Positions 17,550-24,926 of a stretch of DNA of 64,000 nucleotides are shown here, one piece after another. The notes beneath the pieces are model-generated. The model saw nothing but the letters and a program-made list of their open reading frames with translations. It was not told the origin of the DNA and did no database searches. The stretch is taken from contig DAISVU010000001.1 in assembly GCA_036839975.1 (NCBI GenBank), positions 62,001-126,000 on the forward strand. The letters are read 5' to 3'. This DNA comes from RGIG7111 sp036839975 (lineage in GTDB: Bacteria; Bacillota; Clostridia; Peptostreptococcales; Anaerovoracaceae). Within the stretch, counting starts at the first letter, position 1, and each line of letters starts with the position of its first letter. The translations under genes were made by a program, and so were the position numbers.

Positions 17550-17989
17550 TTACCGCAAAGTGTGTAATGTGCGTGTTTTTGGTTTGCGTTTTGCTTGTAG
17601 GAGTTATAGCATTGCCTGTCTTTGCAAAGTCGAGTTCGTGGAATTTCGAAATGAACTATAAATGCAGAGTTGTAGATGGCGCTAAGAACAAGAAGTTCCA
17701 TTCTCTAGACAAGGGGAAGGCAAAAATTTCAGGTAAGGTATGGCCAGGGAAAGTTTGCCCTGGAGCAACTACCCCTCGAACATTATATTTTGAATTGCAC
17801 AACAAAACTTCTGGCAATAAGTTTGGCACAGTTTCAGTCATGCCGTATGCAAAAAAAGATAAAAGCAAGTCTTTTTCCTGCACGTATTCGAAGTCAGTTG
17901 GCGGGGGCACTAAGTATTATCTATATATATTTAGAGCAGAGGCTGACGGGAGAACGATTCAAGGCACAGGCACCCTTGCTAATAAGTAA
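17531..17989 (+). CDS. Small secreted protein of unknown function
   Basis: A 152-residue protein starting at ATG 17531 with GGAAAAGGCGG upstream. It has an N-terminal signal peptide: Lys, a hydrophobic core VMCVFLVCVLLVGVIALPV, and a likely AxA-type cleavage after VFA. The mature part (about 120 residues) is basic, rich in Lys, Gly, Ser and Thr, and looks beta-stranded; three Cys are seen. No family recognised. It overlaps the antitoxin-like gene by 19 bases. It could be a bacteriocin-like or cell-surface protein of the mobile region, but nothing in the sequence proves that. Confidence 0.65.
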   Translation: MLSKVLITAKCVMCVFLVCVLLVGVIALPVFAKSSSWNFEMNYKCRVVDGAKNKKFHSLDKGKAKISGKVWPGKVCPGATTPRTLYFELHNKTSGNKFGTVSVMPYAKKDKSKSFSCTYSKSVGGGTKYYLYIFRAEADGRTIQGTGTLANK

Positions 17990-18089
17990 GAAGAGGTGTT
18001 CCGGTGAAAACGGCCATATATTTTGATACACCTGCTGTAGAGGTGTGTCCAGACGAAAGTCTGAGAAGCACTCTCTTTTGTTACTTCGG

Positions 18090-18118
18090 CTCCCAAGCAT
18101 ATGCCTGGGAGTTTTTTT
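18090..18118 (+). terminator. Rho-independent terminator with two further hairpins upstream
   Basis: CTCCCA (18090-18095) pairs with TGGGAG (18106-18111), with GCAT/ATGC continuing the stem, followed by seven T. It ends the secreted-protein unit. Just upstream (about 18028-18064) two small hairpins occur, one of six pairs (ACACCT/AGGTGT) and one capped by a GAAA tetraloop (CAGAC-GAAA-GTCTG), so the transcript end is well structured. Confidence 0.75.
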
Positions 18119-18140
18119 ATGCAGGGAAAGGAAAATTAAA

Positions 18141-18326
18141 ATGTTGGAGAAAAAGATAACAGCTGCTCAACTGAAGGAGCTTTTGAAAAATATTAAGACT
18201 GGACAAATAGTAACAGCCACATTTTCTGGGGAGGGGGTGAACAATTATGGGAACATTCGAGAAGATACGAGTGCGGCTGACGGACAGCAAACCCCGGATG
18301 TCAGACGTGCAAATCGGAAGGCCTGA
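18141..18326 (+). CDS. Short possible ORF overlapping the RadC-like gene
   Basis: A 61-codon frame with AGGAAAATTA before its ATG. The first 35 residues (KKITAAQLKELLKNIKTG and TATFSGEG) look protein-like. The remainder overlaps the start of the RadC-like gene by 80 bases and looks like a shadow. It may be a short mobile-element gene that lost its own stop. Weakly supported. Confidence 0.3.
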   Translation: MLEKKITAAQLKELLKNIKTGQIVTATFSGEGVNNYGNIREDTSAADGQQTPDVRRANRKA

Positions 18327-19299
18327 GGATGTTGCGGCAGTGCTTGGAAAGTTCATCATAAATAATGATAGCTGCCTTGCCCTTGCGTATCTCAATGCAA
18401 AGGGACAGGTGCTTGCCGCCAGTTTTGGCACAGAGGAAACTTTTAAAAACAGTTCCCGCGAAATGTTTAAGGAGGCCCTCATACAGAATGCGGCAGCAAT
18501 GATTTTTGTGAAGAGTAGAGACCTTCAGCAAGACGATTATCACTTGCTTAAGATTTACAATGACACAGGAATAATTCTTGGGCTTAAGGTAGTAGACTAT
18601 GTCGGGATTATGGACAACGGTGTTGATTCAGCTAGAAGAAACGGCACATTTGAAGATTGCATGTCGGATGGAAGCGACGCTTGGATTGCGGCCGTACATG
18701 TGGACGTTGGAACGGCAGCTTTAGAAAATAAAATTGATCCAAAGGTAAAAGTCGAAAGAGACGGGTGTCTTCCTCTCATCATGAATTACCTTGGAGAAAT
18801 TACATTGGGTGCTGCAGTGCCAAAAGTAGTTGAAGAGCTTAGAGGTGCTCCGAGAGAGCATTTTGCCGTGCTTTCTTGCAAAACGACAGAGAACGGAGAA
18901 ACGGTTCCTTTGGCGTATGAAATTATTGCAATCGGAGATATATCGTCAACGATCATACACCCTAGAGAAGTGTTTGCGGCACCCGTTCTGATGGAAGCCG
19001 ACAAAGTAATGTTATTTCATAATCATCCGAGCGGAAACGCGGAACCAAGCCGTGAGGACATAGTAACAACCGACCGTCTCATAAAGGCTGGAGGGCTCCT
19101 CGGTATAGACGTGAAGGAACACTACGTTGTTGGAAATAAGGCACTGACTGGTATTTGCGAAGAAGGACTCGCTAATTCCAAGGTTACAGATTCCGTTAGA
19201 GAAGTTCCCAAACCAAATCTAAAGGAGACAGGAGCAGAGAATAATAAGGTGAAGGAACCAGAAGGTCTGGCGAAACAGGAATTGGATTTGTTGTTTTAG
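18247..19299 (+). CDS. Mobile-element protein with two RadC-like JAB domains
   Basis: A 350-residue protein. The second half carries a clear RadC/JAB metal site LFHNHPSGNAEPSRED (about 256-271) with VKEHYVVG following, as in the RadC-like proteins of Gram-positive conjugative elements and phages. The first half (about residues 20-120) has the same overall pattern (NNDSCLALAYLNAKGQVLAAS, SREMFKEALIQNAAAMIFVKSR) but the HxHPSG motif is gone, so it is a degenerate, non-catalytic copy. GGGAGGGGGTG precedes the ATG. The C-terminal 40 residues are charged. It is followed 10 bases later by the ArdC-like gene, which is a normal arrangement in integrative conjugative elements. Confidence 0.85.
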   Translation: MGTFEKIRVRLTDSKPRMSDVQIGRPEDVAAVLGKFIINNDSCLALAYLNAKGQVLAASFGTEETFKNSSREMFKEALIQNAAAMIFVKSRDLQQDDYHLLKIYNDTGIILGLKVVDYVGIMDNGVDSARRNGTFEDCMSDGSDAWIAAVHVDVGTAALENKIDPKVKVERDGCLPLIMNYLGEITLGAAVPKVVEELRGAPREHFAVLSCKTTENGETVPLAYEIIAIGDISSTIIHPREVFAAPVLMEADKVMLFHNHPSGNAEPSREDIVTTDRLIKAGGLLGIDVKEHYVVGNKALTGICEEGLANSKVTDSVREVPKPNLKETGAENNKVKEPEGLAKQELDLLF

Positions 19300-19309
19300 G
19301 AGGTGCGTC

Positions 19310-19815
19310 GTGACATTTACAAGGAAACAAAAAGAAGAATATCGCAAGCAGCGCAGGGAAACCGAAGACGCATTAAAAACAAAAATACAAGACATAGCGA
19401 CATCATACAAAGAAAGCCCGGAAAAGTTAGCGGACTTTTTTTCTTTTTCAGCACGGTTTCATAACTACTCTCCGAGAAATGTGATGCTGATCAGGGATCA
19501 GAATCCCGGAGCCATGCTCTGTAAGCCCTTTGTTTTGTGGAAGGATGAAGGCGTACAGGTAAAGAAAGGAGAGCGGGGAATGAAGATATTTGTCCCTGCA
19601 CCAATTACGTACATCGAGACGGGATCTGGAGAGGAGGTCGCCTTCTCGCAGGCGACAAGCGCCCAGCAAGAAGCATACAAGAAAGGTGAGCTTCCCGGGC
19701 GACAGAAAATGGCATATAAGGTAGGACACGTTTTTGATATAGCACAAACTGATTTTCCGCCGGAAGAGTATCCGAAACTGTTGTCTGTTGGCGTTAGTTC
19801 CGTGCCGCATCGTCA
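19310..19815 (+). pseudogene. ArdC-like antirestriction protein, N-terminal part, cut by an IscB element
   Basis: A GTG start with AGGAGGTG just before. The protein fits the ssDNA-binding N-terminal domain of ArdC/LtrC-like proteins: SARFHNYSPRNVMLI, then WKDEGVQVKKGERGMKIFVP, then KVGHVFDIAQTDFPPE. Homology runs to about VGVSSVPH (base 19813) and then changes to the left end of an IscB-type insertion, so the protein is cut after about 168 residues; the open frame itself continues to a stop at 19882. The metallopeptidase-like C-terminal domain of ArdC is not found downstream of the insertion. Part of a decaying conjugative element. Confidence 0.8.
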
Positions 19816-20107
19816 ACTACCCACGGCTAAAGCATATGGGCTTGCCGAAGCCCGTCAGGGCAGATGTAAAAGCCCCGGTTGACTAGCCTAAGTGTTTTCG
19901 AGCACTACGTTACCTGAGAATATATAGGCACCGTGGAATGTACTACCTAGTTCCACGCTCTGCGGCATGTGGTTAAACAGTTCCGGGAGGTAGGCCCAGT
20001 GCTGCATGTGAAAACCTGCGGATAATATTGGCGAAGGTAGCATTACGACCGCATGCGCCGGCTTACAGCGTAAAGCGTGCAATATCTTATGAAAGGAGCG
20101 ATGCCCT
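19816..20107 (+). ncRNA. omega-RNA (HEARO RNA) of the IscB element
   Basis: About 290 bases without a gene lie directly before iscB on the same strand and are rich in hairpins, for example TGGAA (19936-19940) pairing with TTCCA (19952-19956). This is the known position of the HEARO/omega RNA that guides IscB. The guide segment in such elements is copied from the DNA just outside the left end, here the ArdC-like gene around 19797-19815. Identification rests on position and partner gene; a covariance-model search was not possible. Confidence 0.7.
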
Positions 20108-21190
20108 ATGGTATACGTGATAAACAAAGACGGACATCTTCTCATGCCTACCATGCGGCACGCCAAGGTTCGGAGGATGCTAAAAGAAGGTAAAGCAAAA
20201 GTAGAAAGAAGATGTCCGTTCACCATCCAGCTTTTATATAAAGCCGGAGACAATACCCAGGATATCACCCTGGGAGTAGACGCAGGGTCGAAGACCATCG
20301 GTCTTTCTGCGACTACGGAAAAGAAAGAACTCTATGCGGGCGAAGTCCAACTTCGTGAAAAACCTGTCGACGAGAAGAGAGATGCGAAGAGCCAGAAGAA
20401 GTCGCAAAACAAGACATAGGAAGGCGCGCTTTGACAACAGAAGAAGACCGGAAGGCTGGCTCGCGCCGTCTGTGAGAAAAAAGATCGATACGCACCTTAA
20501 GGTGATAGCGGACCTGCACAAGATATTGCCCATCGTAAAAGTGATCATCGAGACATCGGCTTTCGACACGCAAAAACTCAAAGCGGACCTCAAAGATCTT
20601 GCCCGCCCGAAGGGCGAAGAATATCAGCAAGGCGAAATGACGGGCTTTTGGAACGCGAGAAAGTATGCGCTTTTCAGAGATGGGCACCGCTGCCAGCACT
20701 ATAAAGGCAAATCCAAAGACCCGGTACTGGAAGTGCATCACATCGAAAGCAGGAGGACTGGAGGCGATGCGCCAAACAACCTGATCACACTCTGTAAAAC
20801 GTGTCACGACGCGTACCACAAGGGGAAGATCGAACTGGATGTGAAACGATGCGCATCGTTCAGAGACGCGGCCTTCATGGGCATCATGCGCTGGGCGGTG
20901 TACGGCGTACTCAAGGAGGAACACCCAGATGTATCGATGACCTTCGGCTACAAGACCAAGAATGCACGAATAGAGAATGGGTTAGAAAAATCGCACATAG
21001 TTGACGCGCGCTGTATATCAGGAAACCCTCTTGCCGCCCCGGCAGAATATATCTTCGTGCAGAAGAAAGTGAGAAGGCATAACCGGCAGATGCACAGGAG
21101 GACTATCGGTAAGGGCGCTATCGTAAGAGAAACCAGGCGCTGCACACCATCTTCGGTTTCAGATTGTTCGACAAGGTAAGAGAAATATGA
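20108..21190 (+). pseudogene. iscB: IscB RNA-guided nuclease, frameshifted
   Basis: All IscB parts are present but in three frames. Frame of 20108: N-terminal PLMP-like segment (LLMPTMRHAKVRRMLKEGKAKV) and RuvC-I GVDAGSKTIGLSA, stopping at 20419. Frame of 20334: arginine-rich bridge helix LSTRREMRRARRSRKTR, RuvC-II VIIETSAFD, HNH domain (VHHIESRRTGG, NNLITLCKTCHDAYH) and RuvC-III HIVDARCISG, stopping at 21179. A third frame then gives the usual ending GFRLFDKVREI, stopping at 21190. So two frameshifts, near 20355 and 21125, break the gene. The first looks like a loss of several bases between the EVQLR and VKNLS segments. Catalytic residues are retained, so decay is recent, or these are sequence errors. 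An ATG with GAAAGGAG starts the gene. Confidence 0.88.
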
Positions 21191-21240
21191 TGAACTGCAA
21201 TGTGGAGGAGCCGGCGAAAGAGTCGGCCGAATAATCAGGT

Positions 21241-21794
21241 CTGAGTTTGTGCAGCAGGCTGAGATAAACCACGCAGCCTATGTACGGTATGTTAAGGATC
21301 ATATTCGTGGCGATATCGAGGATAGTTTATATTCTTTTATACATCAAAACTGTCTTGATATGGCAGCTGTCGGTGGGTCTTTCAAAAATTTGCGTGAGAA
21401 GATATATCGCGCTGCATTCCTGTACGCGTTTTTCAGAACAACAGATGAAGTTGTTTCGTCGTTTAGTGCTGAAATGATATCCGCGAACCCTCTAAAATAT
21501 CTTTCAGAACAAGCGCGTTTCTATCATGTTTTGCTGTTGCCTGAATCTTCCTTGTCTTCCTATTTACCAATTTACTATTTCTGTGATTTTCCAAATAATA
21601 CATCATTTTTTAACATCCTTTCCTTTAACATAAGGTCAATATATATAGGAATAAACTTTTTTCCATGCTCTGAGAGTTCATATTTAATGATCTGGCAGAG
21701 CATATATAGATTATTTGGTCCTTCGCAAGTCCCTGCGCTTTTAGTGGAAATAGAGGGGTTAGGGGGGTGTATGAAACGAAACACTCATCGCATT
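21241..21794 (+). other. Unassigned accessory DNA between the IscB element and tRNA-Lys
   Basis: From the IscB right end a frame is open through about 21530 (GTG at 21249; segments EINHAAYVRYVKDHIRGDIEDSL and LREKIYRAAFLYAFFRTTDEV look like real helical protein), but it has no ribosome site and continues nonsensically into the tRNA gene. It is probably a gene remnant whose start was lost with the insertion. The stretch 21530-21794 is AT-rich and I see no gene in it. Confidence 0.4.
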
Positions 21795-21833
21795 ATAAAA
21801 CCCCGAAAACCTGCAAATGCTGCAGTTTCGGGG
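21795..21833 (-). terminator. Terminator of tRNA-Lys
   Basis: CCCCGAAA (21801-21808) pairs with TTTCGGGG (21826-21833), with an inner CTGCA/TGCAG stem and AATGC loop. On the minus strand the arm is followed by TTTTAT. It lies 12 bases past the tRNA 3' end. Confidence 0.8.
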
Positions 21834-21844
21834 GGGGTTGGCGT

Positions 21845-21920
21845 TGGTGCACCATCAGGGGTTCGAACCCTGGACACCCTGATTAAGAGTCAGGTGCTCT
21901 GCCAGCTGAGCTAATGGTGT
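21845..21920 (-). tRNA. tRNA-Lys, anticodon CTT
   Basis: A 76-base cloverleaf on the minus strand: D-arm GCTC/GAGC, anticodon stem CCTGA/TCAGG with loop CTCTTAA (anticodon CTT), T-arm CAGGG/CCCTG with loop TTCGAAC, and an encoded CCA end. The acceptor stem pairs at six of seven positions; position 1 is A opposite C72. The 3' end faces the mobile region at lower coordinates. It has its own promoter and terminator. Confidence 0.92.
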
Positions 21921-21978
21921 CCGTCATATGTATTTTATACGTTTTTTGATAGCGATCGGACTCGCGAGCGCAATTAAG

Positions 21979-22007
21979 AGTGTAGCATTCACATATTAGA
22001 ATGTCAA
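21979..22007 (-). promoter_or_regulatory. Promoter of tRNA-Lys
   Basis: On the minus strand TTGACA (22002-22007), exactly 17 bases, then TACACT (21979-21984), about 60 bases before the tRNA 5' end. A near-consensus sigma-A promoter. Confidence 0.8.
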
Positions 22008-22274
22008 TAAAAATCGTTTAAAAATTACATATTTATCTGTAAGGTTAATTGTAACATAGCAGAGGGCGTCACCGCATAAATCGAGGTGCTCATTTTTAAA
22101 TTTACTGCCGCGTTTTCAGCTTTAAATATTGCTGAAATTACTCTGGAATTTACATTTTTTACCCTGAGATCAGTGTGCATAATAATGATATATTTTTATT
22201 GATTTATGCGGATATCTGATAGTGCTGTGTGATCAAAAATTCACTCAAATATTGGTATTTTGCCCCTTAAGCAA
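22008..22274. other. Gene-free AT-rich stretch between tRNA-Lys and the zinc-ribbon locus
   Basis: About 270 bases with no reading frame of note, no RNA motif I recognise and no clear repeat. It separates two divergent promoters (tRNA-Lys and the gene at 22365). Confidence 0.6.
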
Positions 22275-22303
22275 TTGATAAGGCTGTAATAATATTGTAT
22301 AAT
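22275..22303 (+). promoter_or_regulatory. Sigma-A promoter for the 22365 gene
   Basis: TTGATA (22275-22280), 17 bases, TATAAT (22298-22303). The start codon lies 61 bases downstream. Confidence 0.8.
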
Positions 22304-22364
22304 AACATAGTTTATATAAACTTAAATTAACGTAAACAGCAGTATTGGAGAGGGAAGAATATCT

Positions 22365-22718
22365 ATGAGTAGTGGAATCAGTCCGGACCTTATCACTATA
22401 TTCATGCTTGTAATAATAACCGTGTTGATATTGATAGGTATAGTACTAAACAAAGCTCATGCAAATCGCCAGGCAAACTGTCTGGAGAGTATCGAGATGC
22501 ATCTTGACGTTCTGGAAGAAGATATCATTTGTACTGACTACAGTGAATCAACAGGGGAAGATTTCATCGGAACATCAGAGGAAAATGAATATAACAGGAA
22601 AGACAGCCTTGTTCAAAATGAAATGATGCATGAGGATTCAATTGTTAAAAATTATAACGTGGGCAGAAGCGGGCATATATACAGCAAAGAAGAACTTGAG
22701 GAACAGATAAGAGTTTGA
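22365..22718 (+). CDS. Small single-pass membrane protein, unknown
   Basis: A 117-residue protein with one N-terminal membrane helix (about residues 9-28, TIFMLVIITVLILIGIVL) and an acidic cytoplasmic or external tail rich in Glu, Asp and Asn. No family recognised. GAGAGGGAAG precedes the ATG. It is 56 bases before the zinc-ribbon gene and shares the strong promoter at 22275, so the two may be cotranscribed with the UPF0182 gene. Confidence 0.7.
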   Translation: MSSGISPDLITIFMLVIITVLILIGIVLNKAHANRQANCLESIEMHLDVLEEDIICTDYSESTGEDFIGTSEENEYNRKDSLVQNEMMHEDSIVKNYNVGRSGHIYSKEELEEQIRV

Positions 22719-22774
22719 TTCGGATATAATGACGATTAGAGATATAATTTGCACAGTATTGTGGAGGATATAAT

Positions 22775-24856
22775 ATGGATTGCAATAGATGCGGGAAACA
22801 ATTACATAAAAATGAAGTAATCTGCAGTGCATGCGGTACGCCGGCATATGAGCGGGGGCAGGGAAAAACCGGGTTCTCCGGATCAAAAGATGCTGCAATA
22901 CATGATATGGTCTGGGATGTACACGGTTTTCCTGATAACGGGCCTAGGAAAACAGAGGATATCAATTTTGATTGGGGAACAGGGAGTGAATTCCCTAAAG
23001 TCCCCGACATAGAAAACATCAATAAGAAGACTGGAAGTCCGAAAGTGTCTGTAGACAGTGAAACCGCAGGTGCAGCCACAGAACTATTAGATTCTAATGA
23101 GAATTTCACAACAGACAGCGCAGTAACAGAAGAAGCGAAAAGGCAGGCTCAGGAAATAGACAAATTTTTTACAATCAATGAAAAGAATGAGGAATTCCAA
23201 AAACTTTTAGACCGGGAATATGAAAAGATAAGCGAAGGCAATGTTCTTAAGGAAGGCAGATCTTTTAAATATAGTGCTGAAGAACGTAAGCCCGTTCAGG
23301 GTGCAGACTCCATAAATGATGAACTGGAGGAAATGTTTGCAGCGCAGGGGCTTTCAACGAATGTTCCGAGTGCGCCGCGCGAGCCGGAACTTAAACCTGA
23401 CCCCGAGTTTGAACTGAAGATGAAGCTCATGCAGCAGCAGGATGAAAAAAAGGCTCAGGAAGAAATATACAGCGCGGAAGCCGCGCCGGTGATCAATGAA
23501 GCTTCAAGGGTCATGGCCGACGGAACTGATGATAAAGAAATATCTGTGATCGGAACCGCAGCGCAGAGAGAATCTGAAAAAGATAAACAGGGAAATCCTG
23601 TGGATGCGGCTTATGAGCAACCGAAGGCTGACGATGAAGAACAGGCAAGACTTGCAAGAGAAGCTGAGAAGAGAGCGATGCGCGCATATGAGGCTGAAAA
23701 AGAGACAAGACGCGCTTTAGAGAGAGAGATGAGGGAAAAAGCTGAAGCGGAAGAAGCACAGGCAAAACGTGAAAGAGAGGCTGAGGCGAATGCAAAGGCA
23801 GAGGCCGTGGAAAAGGCAAGGAGGGCACGCAATATGAAAGATGTAACAAAGACGGGAGCTGAAAATAAAGCTGCAGACAACGATCTGTTTAGTGCGATGC
23901 CTACAATAATGCCGCTTGGCGCTGAAGAAAAGGCAAAGGCCGAAAAAGAAAAGAGGCGTGCGGAAGAGTTTGCCGAAATGGAAAGGCAGCATGAAAAAGC
24001 GAGGCTTGAAAGAGAGGCTCATGCAAGAGCGGCGCGTGAAGCCGAAGCCAGAATCAAGGCTGAAATGGAAGCACGGCGTATAAGAAAAGAAAAGGAAAAA
24101 GCTCTTGAAGACGAGCAGATAAGAATCGCGCAGGCGGCTGAAGAAAAAGCAGCTATATCGGCGGAACGAAAAGAGGCCGATCCAAGCAGCCATATTTCCG
24201 AAATGGCAAAGGCAAGGGAAAAATTCTTTACGGGAACAGGAGCTGATATAGATAGAGATAATGAAAAGGATGATATCCTTGATGCAGATATAGATGTAGC
24301 TGAAGAAGCTGCGCTGGGGAGAGGGCGCAGGATAACTCCTAAAAAAACAGCAGGAACAGCTATATCGGAGGGAATCACACCTGAAGGACTTAATGACGAT
24401 GATCTTGCCATAAATGATGCTGAAGAAGCCTTTGGAGAAAATTCAAAAAAGGATTCTGTAAATTCGGACGCTAAAGAGAATAAAGCGGCAGGAAGCTGGC
24501 AGTGGCCTGAACGACCGGTTGAAAAGGTAGGTGCGGCAGCCGTAGCATATGGATCGGATAAATCTATCGAAGACAAAAGCGGACTCATCGCAGACCGTGA
24601 TGTCAGCAAAAAAGTCGATTTTGCAGACAGCATCGTTGCCGGAAAAGAAAAAGGACTCGGAGAGGAAAAAAACAAATCTAAAGGTAAAGGCAAGGGAAGA
24701 ACAATTCTTAATGTGATAATCATCATACTTGTGGTGCTTTTACTCTGTGAACTGGGCATAGTTGCAATCAAATATTTCGTGCCGAACAGTGCGGCTTCGT
24801 CCGCAATAGATAATGTAGCAGTCAAAGTAGTGCAGTGGTTCAATGACTTGTTTTAG
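22775..24856 (+). CDS. Zinc-ribbon, coiled-coil, C-terminal membrane-anchored protein
   Basis: A 693-residue protein. Residues 1-25 form a zinc ribbon with two CxxC pairs (CNRCG and CSACG). Residues about 125-480 are charged and alanine/glutamate/arginine-rich with long heptad-like runs (for example REAEKRAMRAYEAEKE), clearly coiled coil. A membrane helix near 645-667 (IIIILVVLLLCELGIVAI) is close to the C-terminus, leaving the bulk in the cytoplasm. The layout resembles zinc-ribbon membrane proteins common in Firmicutes, but the function is unknown. GTGGAGG precedes the ATG. The UPF0182 membrane protein follows after 70 bases. Confidence 0.8.
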   Translation: MDCNRCGKQLHKNEVICSACGTPAYERGQGKTGFSGSKDAAIHDMVWDVHGFPDNGPRKTEDINFDWGTGSEFPKVPDIENINKKTGSPKVSVDSETAGAATELLDSNENFTTDSAVTEEAKRQAQEIDKFFTINEKNEEFQKLLDREYEKISEGNVLKEGRSFKYSAEERKPVQGADSINDELEEMFAAQGLSTNVPSAPREPELKPDPEFELKMKLMQQQDEKKAQEEIYSAEAAPVINEASRVMADGTDDKEISVIGTAAQRESEKDKQGNPVDAAYEQPKADDEEQARLAREAEKRAMRAYEAEKETRRALEREMREKAEAEEAQAKREREAEANAKAEAVEKARRARNMKDVTKTGAENKAADNDLFSAMPTIMPLGAEEKAKAEKEKRRAEEFAEMERQHEKARLEREAHARAAREAEARIKAEMEARRIRKEKEKALEDEQIRIAQAAEEKAAISAERKEADPSSHISEMAKAREKFFTGTGADIDRDNEKDDILDADIDVAEEAALGRGRRITPKKTAGTAISEGITPEGLNDDDLAINDAEEAFGENSKKDSVNSDAKENKAAGSWQWPERPVEKVGAAAVAYGSDKSIEDKSGLIADRDVSKKVDFADSIVAGKEKGLGEEKNKSKGKGKGRTILNVIIIILVVLLLCELGIVAIKYFVPNSAASSAIDNVAVKVVQWFNDLF

Positions 24857-24926
24857 CTGAAAACTGGATCGGGATATTATTAACGGCCGGGCAGGCTATG
24901 TATCTTTGATGTGCAGGAGGTAAGAT

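Larger units (their letters stand above)
19815..21240 (+). mobile_element. IscB/omega-RNA (HEARO) transposon-like element of the IS200/IS605 superfamily
   Basis: An element of about 1.4 kb made of a left end, an omega-RNA region, iscB and a right end. The left end near 19815-19855 has the ACTACCCACGGCTAAAGC-type sequence with imperfect hairpin potential seen at IS200/IS605 left ends. The right end near 21210-21230 contains a GCCG/CGGC hairpin. There is no tnpA transposase, as usual for IscB elements, which move in trans. It interrupts an ArdC-like gene. Exact borders cannot be fixed without an empty site. Confidence 0.75.

Noticed and set aside
18023..18070. Self-cleaving hammerhead-type ribozyme
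   Set aside because: A GAAA tetraloop hairpin is present but the CUGAUGA core is missing.
21249..21914. A 221-residue protein running into the tRNA gene
   Set aside because: The second half is AT-rich nonsense and the frame overlaps tRNA-Lys; only the first 280 bases look like a gene remnant.
23511..24843. Long minus-strand frames rich in Ser, Phe and Leu
   Set aside because: They are the reverse-strand shadow of the Glu/Ala/Lys-rich coiled coil of the zinc-ribbon protein.
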